Shown: positions 35,886 to 47,448, numbered from the stretch's first letter. The stretch: DNA of 64,000 nucleotides from Myxococcales bacterium (GCA_020633555.1 JACKDL010000010.1:138346-202345), one strand, 5' to 3'. Translations and numbers: made by a program. The notes: generated from the sequence alone by a model not told the origin.

Positions 35886-36158
35886 GTGCCCTACCCCAGC
35901 CTTCGGGCTCGGGGATTGAGACCCCCCTCGCAGCCGAAAAAGAAAACAAACGAAATGAACAGGCTTCGAGTGCCCTACCCCAGCCTTCGGGCTCGGGATT
36001 GAGACATGTCGAGCGGCTTGCCACTGAGCGGCGTCGTGAGCGTCCAGTGCCCTACCCCAGCCTTCGGGCTCGGGGATTGAGACTGGTGTCCTCGATCTCC
36101 ACGGCGCACTCGGCGCTGCTGGTGCCCTACCCCAGCCTTTGGGCTCGGGGATTGAGAC
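35886..36158 (+). CRISPR. Short CRISPR array, four repeats
   Basis: Four ~37-nt repeats lie at 35886-35922, 35970-36005, 36047-36083 and 36122-36158. Each begins GTGCCCTACCCCAGCC and ends GGGATTGAGAC. The ATTGAGAC end resembles the 8-nt crRNA 5' handle of type III/I repeats. The centre forms a hairpin: CCCCAGCC pairs with GGCT(C)GGGG around a TTCG loop. Repeat 2 lacks one G and repeat 4 has C-to-T in the loop. The three spacers are 47, 41 and 38 nt and unrelated. The degenerate end and the AT-rich left flank suggest rightward transcription. A type III-B operon lies 13 kb downstream; no cas1, cas2 or cas6 is in the window. Confidence 0.9.
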
Positions 36159-36224
36159 GGCACCGCCGCAGAGGAGGGCCGGCCAGTACACCTTCGCGAG
36201 TGCCCGGCCGGTGGCCCGAGTGCC

Positions 36225-36467
36225 CTACGGGTCAGAGATCAGGCGCGTGGCCGCGCGGCCGCCATGGTGGCCCGCGATGAGTCCAGCGATGGCACCCGCG
36301 CACCAACCGGCGACCGCGCCGGGCGGGCCCAGGACTGCGAAGCCGAGCGCGGCACCACCGCCAGCGCCCAGGCCGCCACCGCCGACGGTCGAGACCGTGG
36401 TGACGGTGACGCGGGTGGTGGCGACCAGGGCCTGCTCCACAGACTTCTCGAGGTCGTTGCCTGCCAC
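36225..36467 (-). CDS. Small glycine-zipper membrane protein (80 aa)
   Basis: GTG 36467 with GGAGG 5 nt upstream gives 80 residues. After a polar N-terminus (AGNDLEKSVEQALVATTRV) come two Gly/Ala helices with GxxxG spacing (GGGGLGAGGGAALGFAVLG, GAVAGWCAGAIAGLIAG). These are glycine-zipper features of small membrane-associating or pore-forming proteins. It is the second gene of a two-gene unit with the 52-residue helical protein; the ribosome site overlaps that gene's stop region. A longer glycine-zipper gene lies at 41302-41742. Function is unknown; membrane action is inferred. Confidence 0.65.
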   Translation of the reverse strand: MAGNDLEKSVEQALVATTRVTVTTVSTVGGGGLGAGGGAALGFAVLGPPGAVAGWCAGAIAGLIAGHHGGRAATRLISDP

Positions 36468-36476
36468 GGGAGCCTC

Positions 36477-36635
36477 CTACTTCCGCTTGGTCTTGGCCGC
36501 TGCCTCGGCGGTCTTGTTCACGGCCTCCATCGCCTTGGCCACGCGCTCGTCAAGGCGACCGCCGCCGGACTTGAACAGATCGAGGAAGGCCTTCAGGCCG
36601 GCGCCGAACATGCTGGGGGGGTTCGTCTTGCTCAC
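36477..36635 (-). CDS. Small helical basic protein (52 aa)
   Basis: GTG 36635 follows AAGGAG at a 6-nt spacing. The 52-residue product starts SKTNPPSMFGAGLKAFLDLF and continues with a charged amphipathic helix (RLDERVAKAMEAVNKTAEAA), ending KTKRK. I know no family. It sits 9 nt before the glycine-zipper gene and behind an ECF-like promoter motif (36696-36725), so the two small proteins are likely co-expressed and may act together. The good ribosome sites of both are the main support for these being real genes. Confidence 0.6.
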   Translation of the reverse strand: MSKTNPPSMFGAGLKAFLDLFKSGGGRLDERVAKAMEAVNKTAEAAAKTKRK

Positions 36636-36695
36636 GGGATTCTCCTTGATCGAGTGCTTCGGGTGGGGTCGGTCACGTCCGCCCCAACCGCTCGC

Positions 36696-36725
36696 CCGAA
36701 CGGAGAGTCAGCGCTTGGTCGGACA
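36696..36725 (-). promoter_or_regulatory. ECF-like promoter motif A
   Basis: On the minus strand TGTCCGA-N16-CGTTCGG, 60 nt before the 52-residue gene's GTG. The -35-like half is identical to other copies; the -10-like half keeps CGT but diverges after it, so this is the weakest member. Confidence 0.5.
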
Positions 36726-36773
36726 GTGGGTTGCGAATTCTCGCGCGATGTCAGCGCGCCAGCGCCGCACCGA

Positions 36774-38279
36774 TCACCCGACCTGGACCAGATTGACCTG
36801 AACGGCGGGCCCGCGCTGCCGCCTGCCCGCGCGGCCGGGGCTGGCTTCGCTGGAGGGCGAGCTTCGCAGGGACTGTTCGATGATGACCACGCCCACGCCA
36901 GAGCCCACCGACAGCGAGAGCCACTCAACCGGTGGCGGCACGAGGATGGCCAGGAAGCGGGCGATCAATCCGGTGATCGCCCCGAGCAGAGGGATGGGCA
37001 GCCGCTCGAAGACGGTCAGGCACCAGGCCCAGAGCGCCTGCGGATAGCCCACGTTGCCTCGCAGGCTCAAGCCAAGCCCGGGCGTCCACGCAGCGAGCAC
37101 AGCGCTCGCGATGTCGGGCGCTTGGCCACGCGCCGGGTGGATCAAACGACGGCGCAGATCCTGCCCCGCCAGCACCACCTGTCCCGGGCGCGCTGACGGA
37201 TCGGAGGGATCCCCAGGGTTCTCGATGATCGGCTGCCGCCAGCCGTAGCCGGCGAGCCACGAGGCCAGCCGTACGAGGACTCCACCTGGGCGGTGCCCCA
37301 GGACGCAAAGGTGATCGTCGTAGGCGACCAGGCAGTCGATCCGCACCCCAAGCTCCTGACCGGGTTGGAGCGTCACGCGTACCAGGTCAGTGGTGGGATC
37401 ACCCACGGAGAGCACCAGGTCGCCCTGATCAGCGCCCTGGGCCAGGCGGACCTCCCGTACCCACCAGAGCCCTCGCCGCAGGCGCGAGAAGAGCAGGCCC
37501 TTCCACTTGCTACGGCTCGCAGTGATGTCCAGCTGGCGCCGGCTGAGGATGAACTCGCCCAGCACGATGAGCCGCTGCTGGTGCCCGCTGAAGTGGATGG
37601 TCAAGCGGTTCTTGGGCGGTGGCGTCCGGTCGGACGAGACGTGCTCCCGGTACAAGGGGAGCAGCTCGTCGGGGTGCGACGGAGGCTCGATGGGGGGCCG
37701 CTGGGTGGCCTCCCCGAACACGGCCGGCCGGCCTCGCAACCAGGGTGAGGCCAAGTGCCGAAGGAGCTCAACGCCTACGAACCAGACCAGCCACGCCACC
37801 AGGAGCCAGCCCAGCCAGGTGAGCCAACCAGGCAGGTACGCCCACAGGTAATCCGCGGCGACGACCGGAGGGGGTGAGCTTTCCACTGGAGCCTGTGCGG
37901 GCTGCTGCGGCAGCTTCGCTTCCGCCGCCTGCTCGGCCCGCCCAGCTGCAGCCGCGGCGTCGCGACTTGCCCGTTGCGCCTCGGCGACGGCTGCCCCAGC
38001 AGCCTGCGTCGCCTGGTCGGCAGCCCTGCGGGCCTGACTGGCTGCGGCTTGAGCCCCTGCCTGCGCAGCGTTGGCGGCCCGCACTGCTCCCTGCCTCGCC
38101 TCGTCGGCGGCCTTGCTGGCCTGACTGGCTGCGGCCTCAGCCCCTGCCTGTGCAGCCTTTGCGGTCTGCGCGGCGCTCTGCGCAGCGTTGAGCGCCGCTT
38201 GGAGGTCGTCGCCGCAGCCGACGAGTACGACAACGAGAGCCACTGTCCCGAAGATCTTGATGCTTGCTGTCCGCCTCAT
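36774..38279 (-). CDS. Lipoprotein with Ala-rich coiled coil and membrane segments
   Basis: ATG 38279 gives 501 residues with a lipobox (VVLVGCGDD). An extreme Ala-rich coiled coil (~26-125, repeated AAQAGAEAAASQASKAADEA-like units) is followed by a Pro-rich spacer, a strong membrane segment (LPGWLTWLGWLLVAWLVWF), a ~200-residue soluble domain (RLTIHFSGHQQRLIVLGEF, CLVAYDDHLCVLGHRPGG) and further hydrophobic helices near the end (IPLLGAITGLIARFLAILVP). The coil resembles Lpp-like or tail-fibre-like repeats. No catalytic motif is seen. It is 130 nt downstream of the M23 peptidase gene and may share its transcript. Confidence 0.7.
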   Translation of the reverse strand: MRRTASIKIFGTVALVVVLVGCGDDLQAALNAAQSAAQTAKAAQAGAEAAASQASKAADEARQGAVRAANAAQAGAQAAASQARRAADQATQAAGAAVAEAQRASRDAAAAAGRAEQAAEAKLPQQPAQAPVESSPPPVVAADYLWAYLPGWLTWLGWLLVAWLVWFVGVELLRHLASPWLRGRPAVFGEATQRPPIEPPSHPDELLPLYREHVSSDRTPPPKNRLTIHFSGHQQRLIVLGEFILSRRQLDITASRSKWKGLLFSRLRRGLWWVREVRLAQGADQGDLVLSVGDPTTDLVRVTLQPGQELGVRIDCLVAYDDHLCVLGHRPGGVLVRLASWLAGYGWRQPIIENPGDPSDPSARPGQVVLAGQDLRRRLIHPARGQAPDIASAVLAAWTPGLGLSLRGNVGYPQALWAWCLTVFERLPIPLLGAITGLIARFLAILVPPPVEWLSLSVGSGVGVVIIEQSLRSSPSSEASPGRAGRRQRGPAVQVNLVQVG

Positions 38280-38409
38280 TTGCCCTTCGCCTTGCCTGCC
38301 GACGCTGACAGCATCGTAGGTGGGCGCGCTGGCGCAGTGCCAGTACGCGAGAGCGAAGATGAACCCGGCGGGTGGGTACGAACTGCCGAGGTTCACCCAG
38401 ACGTTCTGG

Positions 38410-41211
38410 TCACTGGCAGACGATGCTCCTGGCCTCGCCGGCGGGGACGTAGCGCCCGTCGACGAAGCTCACGGCGAAGCCGATGCCTTCCGCGCAGTTG
38501 TCCTCCGTCCCGCGGTAGAAGAAGGCGCCGGCGCGCTCATCGGCCTGCCACCCGGCCGACATGTAATGGTCGGCGACGAGCAGATCGGCCGCGCAGCGCC
38601 GGAAGCCGAAGCGCAAGGGCAGGCCCGAGTTGCAGCGCCAGCAGCCCGCGTAGGGCGCCCAACCGGGCCGGATCTGCGGCAGCCTGAAGCTGACCCAGCC
38701 GTCGCCGTCGTGGTCGGCCACCGGGACTTCAGTGTGGTTCCACGGCTCATCGCGCGCCCAGGCGATGGCGCACATGCGGCCCTGAGCCACCAGCTCGGTC
38801 ATGGGCTGGCCGTCCACCGTGGTGTAGGCCCGGGCCAGCACCTCGAGGATCCCGTTGTCGCCCGGGCGGAAGCGCATGGCACAGGCGCCGTGCTCGCAGG
38901 GCTGAGGGGCCTCGACGCAGATCCCATCGTCACATGTGCCACCGTCGCCGCAGGGGGCCCCGTCGCGGCTCTGCCAGATCAGCCCCGAGTCGGCGTTGCA
39001 GATCTGGGTGCGGCATTCGCCCACCTGGGGCGCCGCGCCGGCAAGCCAGCGGTCGCCTGACGGGCTGCACAGCTGGCACTGGCCGGCCCGCAGCGCGTAC
39101 TGGCCGGATTGGCACACGGCGGCCGGCTCGACGCAGGCGCCCGCCTCGCACTGTCCGGCGTCGCCGCAGGCGCGGCCGTCGCGGTCCTCCCACACCAGGC
39201 CCAGGGCGGCGTCGCAGCGCTGCACGCGGCAACCGCCGTCGACGGGCGCGGCGCCCGCGAGCCAGGCGCTGCCGTCGGCGCGGCAGCGTTGGCACTGGCC
39301 GTCGCGTAGGGCGTAACGGTTAGGCTCGCAGACCGCCGGCTGAGGCTCGACACAGGCGCCCGCCTCGCACCGCCCGGCGTCGCCACAGGCCTGGCCGTCG
39401 TCGGCGCGCCACCTCAGCCCGGCGTCGGGCTCGCACTCGCTGTGCTCGCACTCGCGCACCTCGAGCCGTTCTCCCAGCTGCCAGGCCAGGCCATCGCCGG
39501 TGCACCGGTCACACCGATCCGCACGCTGCTCATAGGCGCCGGGCGCACAGACGGGCTGCGGCTGAGCGGCGCGGCAGCTGCCCCCCTGGCAGGTGCCGCC
39601 GGGGCAGGCCGTGCCGTCGGGCAGATCGGCCCAGCGCGGGCCCCGCTCAGGATGGCACCCCTGGGCCCGACAGGCCTGATCCATCAAGGCCACCGGGGCC
39701 GCCCAGCTGCCCCCGACACAGAGCTGACAGCCCTGCTCGCCGGCCGCGCGCCAGACGCCCTCGTCGCAGGCAGGCTCGCGACAGGCACCGTCCACACAGC
39801 CGTGGGCGCATGGCTCTGCGCGCAGCGTCGGCTCGTCACACTCGTCGAAGTACCAAAGCTCGGCGCCCAGGCAGGCGGTGTGATCCCGCGGGCGCTCGCC
39901 GCCACACGCGCGACAGGCCCCATCTGCGCAGCCATGCCGGCACGGGAGCTGGCCGCGCAGCTCACCGCAGTCGTCGAACCACACCAGATTGTCGCCCTCG
40001 CAGCGAACCTCGGCGCGCTCGTCGGTGGGCCGACAGGCGCACGCCCCACAGTCCAAGTCGGCGAAGCACTGGCCGGTGGGATCACGGTGCATGCCACACT
40101 CGTAGCCAGGTCGCCCGCAAGCGGGCCCCTGCTGCCCCGCCGGGTAGATCCCGGGGGTCGCGGGCGGATAGCGGTCCAGGAAGGCTTGCGGCACCGGCAG
40201 CGCCGCCCCGAAGTCGAAGCCCGTCTGGGCACGGAACGCGGCCTGCGACCAAGGGCCGCACAGCGCATGGGTCTGGTCATCCTCCAGCCGATACACTGTC
40301 GCCTCGCCTGGCACACGGACAAAGGCACCATCGGCGCACACCAGCGGCGCTTCGACCAGCCGCTCGGCGACGGCGCGGGTGACACAGGCCGTCCGCACGT
40401 CGTCCGGGCCGTCGATGAGATCGCGGCAGGCCTGGTTCAGGATGGGGTGGCGGTGGCCGCCGGCGTTCACATAGACCGCGTTGTCGCCGCCGGCGATCAA
40501 GAAGCGCGCGCCCTCGGGCAGCGGCGCGTCACTGGGGCACAGCCCGTTGTGGCAGCGCTCCGCCGCGGCACACCCCGCGCCCCGGGCCTCGGCGTGCCAG
40601 CTGAGCGGATCCACCCACTGCCCACCGTTTGCCTGCAGGTCCTCTTGGCCGCTCGCGTAGCCCTGGAAGAAGTTGCCCGGCTCGCCAAACGTGCCGAGGC
40701 GCGCCCCGAAGTGCAGGTGATCCCAGTCGGCGCCGCCCGGCCCCACATAGTTGGAGACGCGACAGACGCGCTGACCACGCGCGAGCACCGTACCCACCGG
40801 CGCGTCGCCTCGACAGTGGCCGTACAGCACCACCAGCGCCTGGACCACGTCGTCGCAGCGCTGCAGCACCACCGGGCCGGGGGAACCGTCGGCCGCACCG
40901 TAGCCACCCACGGCGCCGCTGCTGTAGACGATCGGGCCCTGGCAGGCCGCCGTGACCACGTCGCCCTCATCGGCGCTGATGTCCACGGCCAGGTGGACGC
41001 CCCGTCCGCTGCGGATCCCGAAGCCGTTGGTGACCGTGAAGGGCGCCGCGATGGGGCAGTCGAGCGCCCCGGCGCAGACGAGGTTGGCCCCCTCGCGGGC
41101 CTGCTTCTCGAGCGGATCGGGCTCGGGCTCGGCGGCCGCGCACCCGAAGGCGAGCGCGGCGAGCGTGAGGGCTGCGAGGGGGACGATGACATGCGAGATC
41201 AGTCGGCGCAT
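38410..41211 (-). CDS. M23 (LytM-type) peptidase lipoprotein with Cys-rich repeats
   Basis: The 933-residue product begins with a lipobox (LAFGCAAAE). An M23 metallopeptidase domain lies in about residues 50-210: VHLAVDIS supplies the His/Asp ligands, VLYGHC and DHLHFG the rest of the zinc site. It should cleave peptidoglycan crosslinks. The remaining ~700 residues are Cys-rich modules of the type CxxGxCxxPxxxC with repeated ACGDAGQCEAGACVEP units, probably adhesive or Ca-stabilised. An ECF-like motif (41270-41299) lies 58 nt upstream. A cell-wall hydrolase in this putative regulon suggests envelope remodelling or lysis; that is inference. Confidence 0.8.
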   Translation of the reverse strand: MRRLISHVIVPLAALTLAALAFGCAAAEPEPDPLEKQAREGANLVCAGALDCPIAAPFTVTNGFGIRSGRGVHLAVDISADEGDVVTAACQGPIVYSSGAVGGYGAADGSPGPVVLQRCDDVVQALVVLYGHCRGDAPVGTVLARGQRVCRVSNYVGPGGADWDHLHFGARLGTFGEPGNFFQGYASGQEDLQANGGQWVDPLSWHAEARGAGCAAAERCHNGLCPSDAPLPEGARFLIAGGDNAVYVNAGGHRHPILNQACRDLIDGPDDVRTACVTRAVAERLVEAPLVCADGAFVRVPGEATVYRLEDDQTHALCGPWSQAAFRAQTGFDFGAALPVPQAFLDRYPPATPGIYPAGQQGPACGRPGYECGMHRDPTGQCFADLDCGACACRPTDERAEVRCEGDNLVWFDDCGELRGQLPCRHGCADGACRACGGERPRDHTACLGAELWYFDECDEPTLRAEPCAHGCVDGACREPACDEGVWRAAGEQGCQLCVGGSWAAPVALMDQACRAQGCHPERGPRWADLPDGTACPGGTCQGGSCRAAQPQPVCAPGAYEQRADRCDRCTGDGLAWQLGERLEVRECEHSECEPDAGLRWRADDGQACGDAGRCEAGACVEPQPAVCEPNRYALRDGQCQRCRADGSAWLAGAAPVDGGCRVQRCDAALGLVWEDRDGRACGDAGQCEAGACVEPAAVCQSGQYALRAGQCQLCSPSGDRWLAGAAPQVGECRTQICNADSGLIWQSRDGAPCGDGGTCDDGICVEAPQPCEHGACAMRFRPGDNGILEVLARAYTTVDGQPMTELVAQGRMCAIAWARDEPWNHTEVPVADHDGDGWVSFRLPQIRPGWAPYAGCWRCNSGLPLRFGFRRCAADLLVADHYMSAGWQADERAGAFFYRGTEDNCAEGIGFAVSFVDGRYVPAGEARSIVCQ

Positions 41212-41269
41212 GGCCAGGGCTCCAAGGTCGGGCTCGTCGAGGCGAGCGATGCATCGAAGGGCTCGCCGG

Positions 41270-41299
41270 CTTGACGCATCCCCGCAGCGCAGTCGGACA
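41270..41299 (-). promoter_or_regulatory. ECF-like promoter motif B
   Basis: Minus strand TGTCCGA-N16-CGTCAAG, 58 nt before the ATG of the M23 lipoprotein gene. It shares the CGTC core of the -10-like element with the other copies. Confidence 0.55.
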
Positions 41300-41301
41300 T
41301 T

Positions 41302-41742
41302 TCAGCGAAAGAGGCGCGCGATGGCCTCGCCGCCCAGCAGCCCGCCGATGAAGGCCCCAGCGGCCGTACCCAGGACAGGGACCACGCTGCCGAGCGCAGC
41401 CCCCGCCGCCGCGCCGGCCAGACCCCCGCCGGTGGTGGCGGCGCTGACCCCCATCGCGCGGCCGTACTCTTGACCGGTCTGCTGGCCGCGGGCACAGCGC
41501 ACCCCGCCCACGACGCCGTCGACGGCCAGGCCAGCCACCGCGCCCGGCCAGGAGCGGCGCAGGACGCTGCCGGCCGCGGCGCGGGCGCCGGCCTGCGCCC
41601 CGGCGATGGCCACCTGGCGGCCGCAGGTGTGGCCGTAGCGGGCCGCGACATGCACGATGCCCCGCTCGGTCTGGTGGACGGCGGCGTCGTAGGCGAACTG
41701 GGCGAGCTGCTGCTGCGGGCTGTGGACGAGGGGGTGGTTCAT
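41302..41742 (-). CDS. Glycine-zipper membrane protein (146 aa)
   Basis: ATG 41742 with GGAGG 7 nt upstream gives 146 residues. The first ~85 residues are polar and Ala-rich (QQQLAQFAYDAAVHQTERGI). The C-terminal part is a classic glycine-zipper hairpin (GGGLAGAAAGAALGSVVPVL, GTAAGAFIGGLLGGEAI). Such hairpins insert into membranes; some are toxins or holin-like. It lies just upstream of the M23 gene in the same orientation with its own ECF-like motif (41778-41807). It is probably related in type, though not clearly in sequence, to the 80-residue protein at 36225. Confidence 0.65.
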   Translation of the reverse strand: MNHPLVHSPQQQLAQFAYDAAVHQTERGIVHVAARYGHTCGRQVAIAGAQAGARAAAGSVLRRSWPGAVAGLAVDGVVGGVRCARGQQTGQEYGRAMGVSAATTGGGLAGAAAGAALGSVVPVLGTAAGAFIGGLLGGEAIARLFR

Positions 41743-41777
41743 GGGGACCTCCAGTGGATTGACTGGAGGCAGAACTG

Positions 41778-41807
41778 ACAGACGGTCCACGAACGGACAG
41801 TCGGACG
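41778..41807 (-). promoter_or_regulatory. ECF-like promoter motif C
   Basis: Minus strand CGTCCGA-N16-CGTCTGT, 35 nt before the ATG of the 146-residue glycine-zipper gene. Confidence 0.6.
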
Positions 41808-41914
41808 GTCGATCCGATCTGGTTTTCGCTCAAGCCGGGACCGACGGGTTGCGACCCACGCTCGATCCGTGAGCGCCAGAGCCGCGCTTAGGGGGCTACC
41901 TCATGTGGTTCGGC

Positions 41915-42994
41915 TCAGGCCAGCCCGAGGCCCCGTCTCACCGCAGCCACGTATTCGGTGGTCGATGCGCCCACCAAGGTCACGTTGCGCCCGACGAGGT
42001 CCCGGAGCGGCCCGGGAGCCTCGGCGCCCCAGGCGGGGTGGAAGAAGATCACCTGGGTCGAGGAGCCCGCGAAGAACCGCTCGGCCTTCCGCGCCCGCTT
42101 CAGGATATCTGCACCGGCACCTGCCTTGGCGCCGCGCGCCTTCGCCTCGACCACCACGACTCGAGCACCCCGAACGAGCACCAGATCCGCCTCGTCGCTG
42201 GCTGCGTCCGCCCCCATGATGCTGAGATTGCAGGCTGCGCTGACCTCGGAGGCCTGCGGTCCACAGCCCTCGGCGGCCAGCGCCACGGCCAACTCCTCCA
42301 GCCACCCGTGGTGACTGAAGTACCCCCTCACCTCGCTGACCAGCCGGTTGCCGTCGAGGCGCAGCCCACTGGGCAGAGGGAGCGGCAGCCGCGCCGGAGC
42401 CGCCACGCTGTTCTTCTTCTGGTTGGGAGAGACGTCCCCACCGGACGCAAGCACAGCGCGCAGGCGATCGCCAACCAATGCGCGCTGCCGATACCCCTCG
42501 GGGATGGCGTCAAGCGCCCCCTCCCAGGCAGCCCCGGAGACCTCAGCCCCATGCCAGGCAAGGTAGTCCTCCGGATTCAACGGTGCCGTCGGCTCCAGCA
42601 GGTCGCCCATGCGGGCGTCGTACAGGGCACCACCAGGCCCAAGGTAGACCCCCATGAGGCGATGGTGAAGGGCAGCCACCAGGCCCTGCCAGGCGCCGAT
42701 GGCCAGCGTCTTCAGCCCACCGGTGATGTCGAGGATCACCTGCTCGTCAGGCTGGGGGTCGACGTCGGTCAGGATGGTGTCCACCACCGCCTGCAGCCCG
42801 TTGTGGTCGTGCCAGACCACAAGCTGGCAGGGCACCCCCACCTGGTCCTTCAAGACCAACCCGACACCCTCGGTTTGGGGGGTGCACAGCAGCACCACCC
42901 GTTGGATATCCAGGATGCGCGCACACACCAGGATGCTGGTTGGATAGTGGCCGACGATGCCGACCAGGACCTGCTTCGGGGTAGAGTCTTGCAC
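41915..42994 (-). CDS. Card1/Can2-like CARF nuclease
   Basis: GTG 42994 follows AAGGAG at 6 nt and gives 359 residues. The N-terminal CARF domain has VLVGIVGHYPTSILV and the ligand motif DITGGLKTLAIGA. The C-terminal domain is a PD-(D/E)xK nuclease of the DUF1887/Card1 type: GWLEELAVALAAEG, then DEADLVLVRGARVVVVEAKA with Asp near 270 and Glu284-x-Lys286. Card1/Can2 enzymes bind cyclic tetra-adenylate and then cut single-stranded DNA/RNA or nick supercoiled DNA. With a GGDD-containing Cas10 in the same window it is very probably a type III ancillary effector. A complete IS630 element begins 60 bp upstream and has probably displaced its original promoter. Confidence 0.85.
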   Translation of the reverse strand: MQDSTPKQVLVGIVGHYPTSILVCARILDIQRVVLLCTPQTEGVGLVLKDQVGVPCQLVVWHDHNGLQAVVDTILTDVDPQPDEQVILDITGGLKTLAIGAWQGLVAALHHRLMGVYLGPGGALYDARMGDLLEPTAPLNPEDYLAWHGAEVSGAAWEGALDAIPEGYRQRALVGDRLRAVLASGGDVSPNQKKNSVAAPARLPLPLPSGLRLDGNRLVSEVRGYFSHHGWLEELAVALAAEGCGPQASEVSAACNLSIMGADAASDEADLVLVRGARVVVVEAKARGAKAGAGADILKRARKAERFFAGSSTQVIFFHPAWGAEAPGPLRDLVGRNVTLVGASTTEYVAAVRRGLGLA

Positions 42995-43054
42995 GGGCGC
43001 TCCTTCGGGGTGGCGTCGATCACCCGGGGGCGATTGTGCCTGAAGCGGTTGCTG

Positions 43055-44116
43055 ACAGGGTTTTCCGGTCAGGTCGATCGGAGCGCTTGAGTCGGTCGGG
43101 CCGGCATGATCCCATCGTGCCCAGACGTGCTGCGGGGTGAAGAAGTCGATGCCAGGGCCACTGTCTACAGACCTACGAAAGCGGGTCGTCGCCGCCATCA
43201 AGAACGGGATGTCCTGGAGGGACGCCGCGAGGATCTTCAAGGTCTCCGAAGCCAGCATCGGGCGCTGGCTGCGGATGGACCGAGCTCGTGGCTCCGTCGA
43301 GCCGGAGCCGATGGGCGGCCCCAACAACGTCGTGATGAACGACGAGCTGCTCGAGGTTCTCGAGCGACTGGTGGCGGAGCGTCCCGACCGGACGTTGGCT
43401 GAGCTGATCGACGCGCTGGAGGCGGAGACGGGCGTTCGAGTCGGGCTGGCGACAGTAGTTCGTGGGCTGACGAAGCTCGGGATGACGCGGAAGAAGAAGT
43501 CCCTCGTTCCGACCGAGCGCGATTCGGAGCGTGTTCGTCTGCTCCGAGAGCGGTTCATCGGACAGCTGCCTGCGTTCCCTACCGAGCGCCTCGTCTTCAT
43601 CGACGAGACGGGCACCCGGTTGGACATGACCCGGACGCACGGCCGGGCTCTCCGTGGTGAGCCGGTCCACGACCGGATTCCGAGGAACCGGGGAGAGAAC
43701 GTCACCGTGATCGCCAGCATGTCCATCGGGGGCATCGAAGCCGTGATGACCGTCGATGGCGGGACAACCACCGAGGTCTTCCTCGCCTTCATCGAGCAGG
43801 TCCTGGCCCCCACCTTGTCACCAGGCGACATCGTGGTCCTGGACAACGTCGGCGCGCACCGCGCCAAGCAGGTACGCGAGGCCCTCGAGAAGCTCGACAT
43901 CAGGCTGAGGTACCTTCCGCCCTACTCGCCCGACCTCAACCCCATCGAAATGTGCTTCTCGAAGTTGAAGACCTACCTGCGCGCCGCCAAGGCGCGCTGC
44001 CGGTCCACCCTCGACGACGCCATCGCCAGTGCCATCGACACCATCACACCGATGGATTGCGGCGGTTGGTTCAGCGCATCTGGCTACTCGATCTCAACCT
44101 GACTGGAAAGCCCTGT
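43055..44116 (+). mobile_element. Complete IS630-family insertion sequence
   Basis: The element is about 1062 bp. Its ends form an imperfect inverted repeat: ACAGGGTTTTCCGGTCAGGT on the left, and on the right the reverse complement ACAGGGCTTTCCAGTCAGGT (two mismatches in 20). One transposase gene fills it. A clear TA duplication is not visible at the ends I chose, so the exact borders may be off by a few bases. A ~112-bp left-end relic of a close relative lies at 35375. Confidence 0.85.
43137..44102 (+). CDS. IS630-family DDE transposase
   Basis: The 321-residue product has an N-terminal helix-turn-helix (MSWRDAARIFKVSEASIGRW) and a second DNA-binding segment with a winged part. The DDE catalytic motifs of IS630/Tc1 follow: FIDETGTRLD, VVLDNVGAHRAK and YSPDLNPIE. 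The frame is intact, so it may be active. GTG 43137 is used; ATG 43149 is an alternative four codons later. Its GC content is visibly lower than that of the surrounding genes. Confidence 0.92.
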   Translation: MKKSMPGPLSTDLRKRVVAAIKNGMSWRDAARIFKVSEASIGRWLRMDRARGSVEPEPMGGPNNVVMNDELLEVLERLVAERPDRTLAELIDALEAETGVRVGLATVVRGLTKLGMTRKKKSLVPTERDSERVRLLRERFIGQLPAFPTERLVFIDETGTRLDMTRTHGRALRGEPVHDRIPRNRGENVTVIASMSIGGIEAVMTVDGGTTTEVFLAFIEQVLAPTLSPGDIVVLDNVGAHRAKQVREALEKLDIRLRYLPPYSPDLNPIEMCFSKLKTYLRAAKARCRSTLDDAIASAIDTITPMDCGGWFSASGYSIST

Positions 44117-44428
44117 GACTCAAGCTCTGCAGGCTCCACGACGTCGAGGTCCCCCCGCCCGCCTTGCACGCTGCGGAGCTGCCACTGGTTGAGCAGGGAG
44201 GCGAGAAGCGGAAGGTGGGGCGACCTCAGGGCTGCCGCCGTCCCACGCTTTCCACGGCAGGTGTCCTCGCTGTGGCCGTGGGCAACACTCCTGCTGGGTG
44301 ACATCAGCGACGGCCGGGGGGTGACCGCGGCCAACGAGGGCTGGTTGCCGACGCACCGACTGGCTGTCCCCTGCTTCGGCTGCAAAGGCAGCAGCCAGCG
44401 ACGCGGCCCTTGTGGGCCAGGCAAGCAA
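44117..44428. other. Gene-free interval after the IS element
   Basis: I see no gene with plausible start, ribosome site and protein character here. It probably contains the former upstream region of the Card1-like gene, now cut off by the insertion. Confidence 0.4.
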
Positions 44429-47338
<2,910 letters not shown>

Positions 47339-47373
47339 GGAGACCTCCAGGGCTGCGTCTTGGGTTGTGACCG

Positions 47374-47403
47374 CAAGACGCGCCGGGGGCCAGCGTTCGG
47401 ACG
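47374..47403 (-). promoter_or_regulatory. ECF-like promoter motif D
   Basis: Minus strand CGTCCGA-N16-CGTCTTG, 35 nt before the ATG of the large metal-binding-motif lipoprotein gene. Confidence 0.55.
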
Positions 47404-47448
47404 TTCAGGTGTTTTCAGTTGTAGGCAGAGGTTGGTAGGAGCACGCCT

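Noticed and set aside
35841..36191. Open frames through the CRISPR repeats with repeated PSPKAGVGH or VPYPSLRARG peptides
   Set aside because: The peptide repeats are just translations of the DNA repeats; spacing and unrelated spacers show a CRISPR array, not a repeat protein.
36220..36228. Possible fifth, truncated CRISPR repeat (GTGCCCTAC)
   Set aside because: Only nine bases match, the preceding interval is 61 nt, and it overlaps the end of the glycine-zipper gene; chance is as likely as a relic.
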